DNA from: Batrachochytrium dendrobatidis JAM81
Taxonomy: Eukaryota > Chytridiomycota > Chytridiomycetes > Rhizophydiales
Assembly (NCBI RefSeq): GCF_000203795.2
Contig: NW_006281105.1
Coordinates: 372,001 to 436,000, forward strand
Reading direction: 5' to 3'
Length of the DNA stretch: 64,000 nucleotides
The position numbers and the translations under genes are program-made. This document shows positions 21,625-33,415 of this stretch, piece by piece. Position 1 is the first letter of the stretch, and the number at the start of each line of letters is the position of its first letter. The notes beneath the pieces were generated by a model that ran no database searches, was not told the origin of the DNA, and was given only the letters and a program-made list of their open reading frames with translations.

Positions 21625-23468
21625 TCAGTCATTGAGTTTACCTGGTAACTTATCATATGGTAGATCCCGCACGTTTATTTTTTGCAGCCCCGTATGAATA
21701 TATATATGTGCATATACGACTGGAAGGCCAGCAGAAAGTGTGCTAATAACAGGCGGTAGTATTATTTTGGGAAATGGATAGGTTGGAAAATGAATTTGTG
21801 CTAGTCGAATCTTCTCAAGACTGCAAAGAGTTTCTTGATCCCAAGGAACCAAGTGATTCCAAGTATACGTCTTTATCAAATCATGAATTTTGGGTGCCTG
21901 GAATGTAATAAATTGATCGTTTTGTAAACAAGTTCGAAGTGTACACTGATTCATCACCATATATCCCTATATATTGTAAATTCATACAAAATGCACGAGT
22001 ATAGTTGATACCATGTTAACTTTACATGACCAATCAATCGAATCAACAAAAAATCCTCACAAGTCTCATACCTTGACTTGCTGTGCGGTTATTCGATTCA
22101 GAAAATGCACAACCCAATCCAGATTTTGCTGCGAAATCAAATCATACCCCAATACCATACTCTGTAGATATGTACTAGTGGATGAGTATAAAATTTGGAT
22201 CTGGTCTTCAGCCAATGTACATCCAGAAATATTGATATGCACTAATCTCTCAGCACAACACAGCGCTACCCAGTTGAGAAACATTGTAGAATGGTAAACC
22301 CAAGTAGATGTTCTATCGCGTCGAGAAGGATCAGATATCAATGGAACACAGTCGACACGAGATACCGAGATGCTACACAGATGAGGACAGTTGCGAACAA
22401 CACGTATGCAGCAATCAACACTCACATTGGTACATCCTGATGCATCAAAATATTGAAGATTTGAACACGTGTTGGAAATATCATAGATGGGTTCATAAGT
22501 AATGAGCGGAAGTTTGCGCAAGGCAATGTAAACGAGATTCGGCCCGCTTGCTTCAATTGCCATGCAAATGACTTTGTTGGTCGCCTGCGGACAGTCTGAT
22601 ACAGTCAAGTGAGTAATATTATGCAGACGGCGTAAGATCTGAATCAAGTCTGTGGAATATACATGTATTTTTGTAAAGTTGATACTTGTAATAAGCTGAG
22701 ATAGATTTCCAGTATGCGGAAATGACCAGAATCTGGTTATGGGTACATGGGATGACGCAATGAAATATTTGAGCAGACTAGCCAGAGGAATTTTGGAGCT
22801 GGCGTCTAATGGAACGACGGATTTCAACTTTTCCAGAGAAATAGGATAGAGTTGAGGCAACTCTAATGGAATGCGAGACCCCCTTGATTGATTGGGTGAA
22901 AATGCACAAAGCTTGTATGCTGAAGAGGTATTTGATTGTGGGCATATCGACAATTCCAGCCCAGTTTGATCAATGTACTTGGATTCGACATGACAGAACT
23001 GAAATGGTTTTTTGGTCAAGGGCAATAATTTGATATTGCATATCCCACATCTACTCAAAATGCCACCAAAAGCTTGCAATACATCTTCCCACATCTGACC
23101 CATCATCACTGACATGCCAAAACACTGACCAGTTGTAGCATAATATTTGACAGCACAAACTGCAAACCGCATGACAGTCCATGCCCACGACGTATTATGG
23201 TGCCGCAGCGATGGGTCAAGAACTCGGCGGAGATTATGACACAACCATGCTCCTTTCAAGCCTTGTTTGTTGGTTAGTTGAACACACTGATACAGACTTG
23301 GGGTGGCCAAATATGACCAACACCGACAAACACGCGCAGCAGTCGACAAACTGCGTGGCTCAAGATAGCACAATACTTTAGAAATTATCTCTGGAAGAAG
23401 AAGAGCGTTAATATGGGATGAAGCAGGATGGTCTTGTAAACTAGATGGATGTGTTGGCTGGTCATGCT
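21625..23468 (-). CDS. F-box / leucine-rich-repeat protein (5' exon unresolved)
   Basis: The main exon (23468-22072) joins exon 21966-21625 through a 105-bp GT-AG intron in phase 0. An F-box is visible near the N-terminus: LLLPEIISKVLCYLEPRSL then STAARVCRCWSYLATPSLY. It is followed by LRR-like strands spaced about 25 residues apart (ITHLTVSDCPQATNKVICM, LQYFDASGCTNVSVDCC, LVHINISGCTLAEDQI). F-box/LRR proteins are substrate adaptors of SCF ubiquitin ligases; the target is unknown. No in-frame ATG is found before the F-box. An acceptor (CTATAG, 23474-23469) indicates an upstream exon, perhaps within the minus-strand frame 23882-23541, but I could not join them in phase. A histidine/serine-rich stretch precedes the F-box. 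Confidence 0.75.
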
Positions 23469-25001
23469 CTATAGTAATACAAATTGCCTTAATGTCAGTA
23501 TAACCTTACTATTGCATGTCTTCCATATCTGCAGACTCGATTAAGCAATATTGCTCCTACTTTCACCATTCATACTATCGATACAGCCAGTGAATTCATC
23601 GCGCTCATGTAAAGCTAGTTCCTGGTGGTGAGAAGTCAAGGCTGGTTCACAACGTCTGCTCAGTTCATTGTTGCTAAACAGCAAGCAATGCGGGGACCTA
23701 TGGACAGTCTCGGATATATTGGATCGAGGTTTTGATTGATGGACTGAAAGGTTGGAATTGATGTAGGACCACTGAATACTTTGACGATGGATTCTGTCAA
23801 GTACTACAGATATAAACAGCAGAGGCAATTCAATAATATGCTCGATAGTACGCCAGGTGCTTGAGTATTCCATCTTATTCATGAGTAATATGTTTTCTCT
23901 ACTTGCTTACCCTCGTTGGGTAAACTAGTCTTATTCTCTAGTTTTAAAAGGTAGTCCAGTTTGGAATACCAAAAGATAATTTTGAAAATCGATGGTCCAG
24001 GTACGTGTTTCAAAGCCAAGTCGACAAAATAAGTGCTTGATAAATTGTTGCGTTGCGAATATTTCTCAACATCGATAAAGCGCAGTTGGCCAAAAATACA
24101 ATGCTTTATTTATTTGATGGGAATTTCACAAGCGCTTCTGATTTTTGGAAACCTAGCCGACTAGTCCAGTCCATTTGTCGACTTATTTGAAAAGACTTGC
24201 ATCAATCTGCAGCATCATTGCTTGATGTTTAGATGTCAACAGCGCTAATTCAAGCCATAGAACAATCCCGACACTATTGATAAAATGATCTTGACAATGT
24301 TAAACATATCAAGAGCAGATGTGCACATCACTTCATGTTTAAAGTGGGTCTAACATTGAACCCGATATATCTGAATAATGCCAATTGTTTAGATATATGA
24401 AATGCTTTTACAAGATCGAGCTACAGTCGCATTCATGTGGAATAGAACATTATCCTACATTGACCGTTTCTACTTTGCTTTGGAATAAACAATGACCAGA
24501 TACTTGTTGCACTTTCCTACCACAAACTAATTGCTTTGACAGTTTTAGTTCTTTCTCAATGTTTGGAATCTTACACCATACAAAACCGTTTTTATTAAAC
24601 TATCAGGTTTATGAACAGTATAAAACTAGCTTGCAATACTGCTGCTTGAATGGTTGACAAGCCAAAACACAATACTGTCCTGTAATTTGGTGCAAAGCAT
24701 TATCTCACGAGACTGACTGTTTATCATGCATTCTGACACCCTTATTTATAACCGTATTCACGTGAATACGGTTATAATAGCGGACATCAAAATCGCAGAT
24801 TCATAGTTTTGTATGGACTCGGCATAACAATTTGAAAATCAACAGGCTTTGCATTTATTCTCATCCCAACTCCGTACCCATGAATGATTGTAGACAACAT
24901 ACGAGGATGTGACAACTGGCAGTATATAGTAATAATGGTAAACAGTTACATTGCCGAGTTCTAATACAGAGTTCAACTCTTGATAAATCACAACCAATTG
25001 A
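23469..25001. other. Mostly gene-free region with a perfect palindrome
   Basis: The minus-strand 113-codon ATG frame at 23882-23541 may be a 5' exon of the F-box gene. Otherwise no gene is supported. At 24470-24720 there is a diverged copy of the dispersed repeat also seen at 7490 and 63220, followed by a 32-bp palindrome. Confidence 0.5.
24746..24777. repeat. Perfect 32-bp palindrome centred on CACGTG
   Basis: Every base from 24746 to 24761 pairs with 24777 down to 24762 without a loop. Each half contains AACCGTATTCACG. The half-site recurs elsewhere in the window with an AAAATG ending (28391, 28876 and 60765). It could be a cruciform-forming site, a bHLH-type binding site or the end of a small repeat. 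Confidence 0.9.
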
Positions 25002-27417
25002 TTAATGCTTATGATAGCAATTATTGCATTGACCAATCTTGAACGCATGTGCAACATAGTCATTGCATCCACAGAGCCCACACATTGAGGCGGTTCCAGC
25101 AGAAGCAATGTCTGAATGAGATGCAGATCGGAGAGGCTTGGACTGGTCGCGAACCCCCGGAGGAAGTGCCTGAGATACCTTGCTTGCCATCGAGTATGCA
25201 TTTATGGCTTGTGCAGGGGTAATATATTGTTGATTGGATTGAACAGAGCCAAATGAGTTGAGTGACTGAGATTGAGCCATACGGGAATTAAATCCTGTGC
25301 TTGCTGAAGATGCGGACATGTTGTTAGCAGCAGCGACAGACATGGCTACGTTGGAACTGCCATTAGAATTGGAAAGTGAAACAGGCAACATGGTGCTTGA
25401 AGGAACTCGACTGATGGGTTTTAAAGCATTGGGCGTCGAAGGAATCACTCTGATCAGATTGATTAGTGGTAAGCCAATAAAATGCATTTCAGGTTCATAC
25501 CAAACATGGCCGATTGAACTCGACAGCACAATACCATTAAACGATCACTTACTCGCAATAATTGCTCGGAAATATGCCTGAGCGGCCTGATCCATCAGCC
25601 ATTTCACCCCTCCACCAGCCTTCGTCAATTTCGGCTAGCACAGTAACAATATCACCAACACGAACTAAATCAAGCCACAAGTAAAAGTATAAATACAAGG
25701 CATGTTCATCTACATAACCCATCAAAAATTACAACTACTCACTCGTTAATTCTCCAGAATTCTCAGCGTCAAAGTCGAATGAAACCTTGACACGCTTCAT
25801 CTGGGGTCTGACAATACTGGCTGGTCGAGAGCTACGGCTTGTAGTGCCTGGCAGTACTGACATGCTAGCAACACCAGCAACAAGTATTGATTCAGGCTCA
25901 GCCTGTTTAGTCATTCCGGGAAGTTGAAAACCGCCAGTTGGACCAGCTTTCCGTTCAGAATCGGTGTTGGTACTGGAATTACTACGAACGCTGGCTTGAC
26001 GCATATGTACAGCTAAACTAGGAGTAGTTCTTATTTGACGAGGAATACTATTAAATATAATGCATCAATGTTAAATCTAGCACATCATAAACATTATATT
26101 GATTTAAACAATTATGCGCCATCACATATTTAAATGCATACTCGGAAAGTGATTCTTTGAGATCCGCCAACAGTTGTGTTGTTTTTTGATGATACGCTAG
26201 TTCTGCATCAATCATTGTAAGAACATCTTGAAGGTCATTTGCCTATTCAAAATACAAAAGACAAAATTCGTTGAGCAACAGAAAATACGTTTCAGTTTGT
26301 TACAAGTAGCTTGGTTTAAAGCTATCAAAAACAAGTAAACGCACAGATCCCTACCGAATCAGTATTCAGCTCAATCATTTTTTCAGTGAGTAAAGTAAGT
26401 GTTTCTTCGTACTTTGTCTGACACGCACGAGTCTCTTCTTCGAGCTCTGGGCTCTCTTTTTTGGTTTTGTGCACCTTGTTGAGTTTAGCGTCAAAGTCCA
26501 AGCGACGATTCTCAAGCTTCTTATGCAAATGATAATATTCTTTGACGTTGTCCAAAGTTGATGTAAGACTGCTCAAGATCCCATCTCTGATTTCGTTTGA
26601 CTGTATATAAAACCAATGATCAAAGTATTTGATGCAAGATTGCGTGAGTTGGTTCAAATGCTAGAAATGAAAAATAAAATCATAAAAACTTACAAGTTGC
26701 AACTCTTCCGAGGCAATAAGATCATGAACTTGCCCAGATTTAAGCAAAGCCTGACCTGTATATATTGCACTATAGTTGAGTAATCTAAACTATAGCTACA
26801 GTTGATACAATCTCTCCAGTTGAAAATGAAACTTGGCAGCAAACTACCATGCAGAATAAAAGGCTATTTACCGTATATTGAATTTTGTGGAAGAAATGTG
26901 CCAAACAAAATCATGGAATTTCCTAGTGCTTGAATTGGAGACCGTTGGATTTTTTCCTCTACAAGAAGACTGGGTCGTTTAACTGTAAATAACATGATCG
27001 CATTGTTAAAATGACACTAATGAATATTTAAAGTCCCAGATGTAATATACAATCCATTTCTTTGGTACGTACTCATGGTTTTGTACCAGAGGTCAAGACT
27101 ACTGTGGAATCGTTCAATGCATGCTTTACGTTCGCCTGTATCAGTTTCCAAGCGCTTAAACTCATCGCTCGTTTCTACAAAAAATATCATCAAGAACATG
27201 TCAATCAAGGCAAATCCCAAGTGAACTCATAGTAAAAAGTATAAATATACCTGTGCGCTGAGTGTTTCCTAGTTTTTCGCCTAGATTAAACCCAAAATTG
27301 TCATGATTGAAAAAACGTTAGTATATTACAAGCAGACATACAACCTGTACATGGAGACGCATAAACATTTTTAAACTTTACCAGTCCACTAATGGGGGAA
27401 ACGTTCAATAAACCCAT
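25002..27417 (-). CDS. BAR domain-SH3 protein with C-terminal Cys motif
   Basis: Ten exons join in frame: 27417-27345, 27280-27251, 27174-27073, 26982-26872, 26755-26694, 26660-26355, 26242-26142, 26047-25743, 25664-25553, 25449-25002. They give 549 residues. The first ~260 residues form a helical BAR-type domain (KLGNTQRTETSDEFKRLE, LDLWYKTM, LGNSMILFGTFLP, KKLENRRLDFDAKLNKV, LLADLKESLSE). A Ser-rich linker leads to an SH3 domain (VKVSFDFDAENSGELTI, IDEGWWRGE, GIFPSNYCE). The tail is low-complexity and ends with CGLCGCNDYVAHAFKIGQC then NNCYHKH, a Cys/His cluster that fungal BAR-SH3 proteins often carry. The family senses or bends membranes and recruits proline-rich partners in endocytosis and actin regulation. 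Confidence 0.85.
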
Positions 27418-28903
27418 TGTAATTCAGCAAATTAAATTAGATGAAATACAAGATTGTCGAGTCGAAATGAAACCCAAGTGTTAAAACAATACAAAAATTA
27501 TTAGTAGATGAACACGATGATTGATAATAAAATGTGGTGGTGTCCTGGATATCTAGATGATGGAGCATCTTGGACTACAGCTGTTGAAAATCTGGAGAAT
27601 CATAATGGGTTTTCAAGTCAGACCAAACAGTGCAATCTACACCCTCAAATGAACGACAATACTAGGTTTCTTCCAACTAGCGGGATAATCAAACCAGATC
27701 AACCACTACGTAGTAAAAAGTCGCTTATCAATCAAACGGTTGCAGTATAAACTGTATTCAATGAGGGATGTTGGAGCTGATATAGAATCGGTGATGGATT
27801 CAAAACAATGGTAATCTGGTTGCTACTTTCATGTATCAAGTAGACAATCCCATTACTATTTGTTTGCTTGGGTAGGAAGAAAAGTCTATAGTTTAATGTG
27901 TAGATATGGCTATATATAGAATATACAGCTGCATTCGGGATCCCAGAGTCAATAAATCAGCAGCCGCAACCATCAAGCCATTTATGCTGAAATGATTTCC
28001 GCAAAAGCATGCGTTTGATATAATATCATTGCACTAGCAGTAACATCAGAGTCTGCATATATATGTAGACATTCACTAAAAACCATCACCAGACTAGCCA
28101 CTTGCCTGCTTGAACTGCCCAAACTTCTTGCCAATAAGTGACATGTTGAGGGAAGCGCGAAATGCTAAACGGTGCGGAATCCAAAGCGAGCTTTTGAGGC
28201 GGCAGTCCGCACTATTGAATTCACTGTCATTCTCTCTGCAGCAACAAGACTTTGTATGGCTGGCATTACTGCCACGGAAATATAAATCCAATTGTTCATG
28301 ACGCTCTGATCCTGCGGTAATTTAAAGTAATCGCTCTTGATTGGGAGTTTGCTCTACCCTTCAAAACTGGCTTGGAATCATACAAGTTGGCCGTATTCAC
28401 GTAAAATGAAACACCAAGTGTCAATACATAATGGACAGCCAGTCCCATGAAATGATTGTACAATTTACTAAACAAACTTGTATTCTCTAAACGTTTTAGT
28501 TTACTGGTCCTTTTTTTGGGATTGACATGAAAACAACTGCACTACCAAGATATGCAATATCTGTTTTCTTGAACTAGAGCGCGAATATGCGAGTTTAGAA
28601 TACAAGATGAGTTTGTAGAGTTCCAAACTCCAAAACAGTCGAATTCAATGTCAAAGTTATAATGAATCCGGTTTCAAACTTGAAGATCTTACAATACATG
28701 GCTATGCCAAAAAAGGATCATTTCAGTTTAAAACTAAAGTTTGATTGTGTAAACATCATATGGACGCTGTGTTTAGAGGAATTGAGAATATTTATTGAAA
28801 CAGTCGAGTTCTAGTAGAAGACGCAACGAATATTTAACCATTTTTATTCCAAAGCAATCTGCAATACAAAAGTTTCATTTTACGTGAATATTGATAAATC
28901 ACG
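27418..28903. other. Intergenic region with repeated CACGT motif
   Basis: No supported gene; frames at 27508-27750 and 28110-28301 lack recognisable features. It contains CCGTATTCACGTAAAATG at 28391-28408 and the related reverse-oriented CATTTTACGTGAATATTG at 28876-28893, the latter 11 bp before the start codon of the thioredoxin-NDK gene. A segment at about 28715-28740 resembles 60670-60700. Confidence 0.55.
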
Positions 28904-31900
28904 ATGAGCGCTCACACTAAACGTACAGAATTAGCTCTGCCAGCATGTATTGCATCTGATGAGGAATGGACTCATCATCTTTCAAAACAGGGTCTAAGAG
29001 GTAGGCCATTAACTTTATTATTCACAATAAAAACCCTAGTTTAAAGCATGTTTTTGACAAAGTACTAGGCTGTAGTTTTGAATTATATACTAACATCTTT
29101 TGGCTGAATGCAATGGCTTGCAATATATCTGACTTGATATGAAATGTCACTGCTATTGAACCCACTTATCAATAACCATGCCACTGCTCCTTTTGGATGA
29201 TAATGTTGCTGGTCTTGTCCGTTTTAGTCTTTGATGTATATGGTAAGCTTATTTGAAAATCAGATGTTTATAGGAATAGACTGTAGTTTAGACGTCAAGT
29301 AGTTTCATCCGTCTAAATCTATACACAGACTATACTCTTACTAACCATTCCTGAAATACCATCAATGTAATCCAACCATTTCTGTATCGCTCATTGTATA
29401 GCCAAATGGGCTGGTTCCTGTGAACCAATGCAAAACATCTTCAAACGGCTCAAAGTAGAGCATGGTGAAGATGTGTGTTTTGTTCAGGTAATTTAAATAC
29501 CAAATCTGTTATTGCATTGACATGGATGTTGCTTGATATGGGTTTGAAGTACGCTATTCAACCTCAAACATAACTCGATTCTGGATGAATTAGGCTCAGT
29601 CAGATCATATTGAAGCCTTGAAAAATCTCCGTGGCAAATCATGCCCTACATTCCTGTTTTTCTTTGTAGGTGTGCTATGCTACTCAGTACAGATATCGCT
29701 GCATTTACCCTTGACTAGTTTATTGAAAACTATTGTTACTACAAACTGCTTAATTACTATATAGGATGGAACTCTTGTAAAGATGGTAAAAGGCGCGAAT
29801 GCCCCATTGATTGAAAAAACAATCAAGGAGCAACTGGATATGGAAAAGGCAGGACACCCGCATCATCATGTAAGATTGTTTTGATTAGTTTGTTATAGCT
29901 GTATTCAAGTAAAATAGGACACTATGGTAGTGGTTGCTTCAGAATAGACAGTAGATAAACAGTCGTTGCGCTTTTCTACTACAAATTGAATATGAATAGA
30001 TTGTTTTTGATGACATGGGTGCACAAATCTTGGCTGGTCCATTACAAGATGGTGCGACCTGCAATGCAGCGGAAAATCATGATAGTACGGCTGCTGCTAC
30101 TGATATAAATCAGGAACATCATCCTAATGTGAAAACAACTTTACGCCAACACGAAACTGGTAGTGGTGAATTATCGGCCACGTCCAACACATCAGATTCG
30201 CCTGGTTTGGAGGAAACACTTGCATTGATCAAGCCAGACGCCATGTCTCCTGGTGTGCTGGACCAGATTATAGATATTATTCGACTCAATCGATTTGAAA
30301 TTGTAAACAGAAAAAAGGTTTGGATGACCGAGGCCAATGTTAGAGAATTTTATGCTTCTCATGTGGAAAAATCATTTTTTCCATCGCTGGTTTCATATCT
30401 ATCCAGGTAAGCTACTTTCTATGGCTGTTTACTACCGCTCAGACCAAAATTAATTTAGAATATGGCTGTCATTCATTAAAATGATACAGAATCTATGAGT
30501 TGGAGCTATTACTAATTGTAGTCCACAACTTTATTTCAATCATTTGTATATTACTGTATTAATAGTGCACCAACTCTTGCACTTATCTTGAAAAAAGAAA
30601 ACGCTGTTTCTGCTTGGAGAGAGCTTATGGGCCCAGCATCGGCAATTCGTGCCAAAGAAGAAGCACCTAGATCGTAAGTTTTTCAAAATCAAGGTCATGA
30701 CTTTGTTTTCATGGTATCTAATCTATAGATACGTATATAATATGTAGTATTCGAGCCAAGTTTGGAACCGATTCGCGCCTCAATGCAGTATTTGGTTCCG
30801 ACTCTGTTGAAACGGCCAAACATGAAATTGATTTGTTATTTGGACCCAACGCAGCATTAACTACAATGTCTTTTGATGAGGCTGCTATTTCAGGAGCACC
30901 AGCCAACCCTCAAAAAACTCTACTTTTTATCAAACCTGATGCCATGTCTACTAGCACTGTCGATGGAATCATTGAACGCATAATTTGCTGTGGATTCCAA
31001 GTTTTGAAGCGCGAGGAAGTCACATTAACAGTAGATATGGCTAATGAGATCTTTTATTACTTGAAAGAGCGTACATTCTTTGATGATTATATTGCTCATA
31101 TGACTAGGTACTATATTTAAATATGGTTGTATTTTTGTAATCAGAGGCATTGCTTTACCTGCAGTTGCTTGATCCCCAATATTAACAAAGCATATTTATA
31201 TATTTGAATCGACGATTAGTGATTCTGTGATTGCGCTGGTACTCAAGGGCGATGGTGTGATTGATGGCATGCAGCAAATCATTGGTCCAGATGATCCCAT
31301 AGAAGCAAAAGAAAGATTTCCAATGAGTATTCGTGCTCTTTATGGTACTGATGTGGTTAAAAATGCTGTGTATAGTTCTGTAACGCCAGAAGAAGCGCTT
31401 CATGATATCCATCTCATTTTCCCACACGTACTGAAGCGTACTGGTTCAAGTATTTTTTCATCTCGCCCTGGAACTGCATTTGCATCACAGTCTGCAAGTA
31501 GAACTCAATCACAAGCTCAACTTCATGCTCGTCTTGAAAGAACACTGGCACTTATCAAGCCCGATGTGTACCCACTACATAAAGATGCGATTTTGGCCCG
31601 TATGAAATCTGAAGGGTTTACTATTATTTGCGAATCAGAGATGCGCTTTACGATTGAAAAGGCACAAGATTTTTACAAAGAGCATGAAGGAAAATCATTC
31701 TATGTCGAGCTTACCATGTGGATGAGTAGTGCTCCTATTTTTGCTGTTGTACTGGAAAAATCCAACGGCATCGGGTTGTGGCGAGAATTGGCTGGGCCCA
31801 CCAACTCAATCAAAGCCAAAGAAATATCACCCAATTCAATACGTGCTTTGTTTGGTAAAGATGGATCTCATAATGCTGTGCATGGATCAGATTCTCCTGC

Positions 31901-33251
31901 ATCTGCCGAGCGTGAAATCGGTATTGTGTTTGGTGAAACTGTCAGTCCATATCCCGACCCGCTTGAAAACACTCTGGCACTCATTAAGCCTGATGTATAT
32001 CCTGCTAAGCGCGACGATATTATGAACAAAATCCATGAAAGTGGATTTGATGTCATCAAAGAATCTGAAGTGCATTTCACAATTGAAAAAGCACGCGAAT
32101 TTTATATTGAGCATGATGGAAGGCCATTTTACGAAACTCTAGTGAACTGGATGAGTAGCTCTCCAATTTATGCCATTGTACTTTCTGGAAGTGGAGCGAT
32201 CAAGAAATGGCGAACTCTTGCCGGCCCAACCAATTCTGAAAAGGCAAGAGAAAGCGACCCAACCAGCATTCGTGCATTGTATGGCAAAGATGGGTCAGAG
32301 AATGCTGTGCATGGTTCCGATTCACCTGCTAGTGCATATAGAGAGATTCAGCTTGTCTTTGGTGAGGAATTTGCAAAGTCGATCGAATTAAATCCACAGC
32401 CTAGTCATACTGCAGGGGCTTTCCATTTACAAAAAACGGGTTCCAAGAAAGATTTAAAAGAAAGCAATACGGCCAAATCGATCGTTTCATCTACTCATAA
32501 CATCGCTGAGCCACTTTCTCATGAATCTGCTCAAGTTGAGTTGAAACACAATGAAGAGTTGGCAGACAATGAGTCCAAGCAACACGACACATCAATACAT
32601 CACGAAAAAGGTCAGCCAAATGAGCAGTCAGAAAATCACGAGTCTCATAAAGATCATGAAGCTGCTGAAAAGGTGTCGAGTCAATCCGAATTGCAAAGTG
32701 TTTCAGAAGCAGAAGTGCAAAAAATACAAGAGCATAGTAAAATGGCTGATCAATCTTCCAATATTGCTCAGCCACCACTCCAACCGCATCCACCAACCGA
32801 AGCACCTTTATCTACAGGCGGATCGCGACCCAATCTCGATTCAGCTCGACACGCTTCAAAATCCAACTTGGGTCACCAGCCCTCAATGCCATCCATTACA
32901 GCTGAAAACAAATCCAGTTTGGCAAAAGATAGTCCTAAATTTGGTAGTGTGAAAAGTGTGTCCAATCTTGGTTCCAAATCTACTGGAAGCAAAGCCAATG
33001 TTTCTGGTAGAAAAGCAAGTATTACTGGTAGTCATCCCGGTAGCGCAAGTAGTAATGTCAGTGTATCAGCCAGTAAGACTAAGCTAAATGGTAGCAAGTC
33101 AAAAATTGGTAAAAGTACTTCCAGTGAATTAAACAAATCTACCAAAGCAAGCCTTGTTGCTAAATCTCATAATACAATTGAACCCTCACCTCCTAAATCC
33201 AAGCCTGGATCACAAGCCAATTTACATACTACTGAGAGTTCTGCGCCTTGA
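28904..33251 (+). CDS. Thioredoxin fused to four NDK domains (NME8/TXNDC3-like)
   Basis: Nine exons (28904-29000, 29228-29242, 29402-29487, 29594-29665, 29765-29869, 30000-30406, 30566-30673, 30748-31107, 31220-33251) join to 1093 residues. An N-terminal thioredoxin fold (about 10-120) has WAGSC where the usual WCxxC is, so one redox cysteine is lost. Four nucleoside-diphosphate-kinase domains follow: A about 197-330, B about 353-500, C about 524-660, D about 666-800. Each opens with L-IKPD. The catalytic His in the NxVHGSDS motif is present in C and D (codons 31881 and 32310) but is Phe in A (30791) and Tyr in B (31371). A Ser/Lys-rich tail of about 290 residues ends the protein. Relatives with thioredoxin plus three NDK domains are associated with axonemal dynein arms and flagella. 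Confidence 0.88.
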
Positions 33252-33318
33252 ATAAACTATTTCATTATTTGAGATCAATACATGAACATGAAGATATTAG
33301 TTAGTGTGTAGATAATGC

Positions 33319-33352
33319 TCACGTGTATTAAAAGTCAAAAAAATACACGTGA
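33319..33352. repeat. 11-bp inverted repeat with CACGTG cores
   Basis: TCACGTGTATT (33319-33329) and AATACACGTGA (33342-33352) pair perfectly around a 12-base A-rich loop. It lies between the NDK-fusion stop and the G-patch gene start, 64 bp upstream of the latter. It is a plausible promoter element or terminator hairpin. Confidence 0.7.
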
Positions 33353-33415
33353 CTGGAACCATATGATTTTGACTCGATATTTCACTCGACTTTGGATAAC
33401 AATTCATCATTCCAT

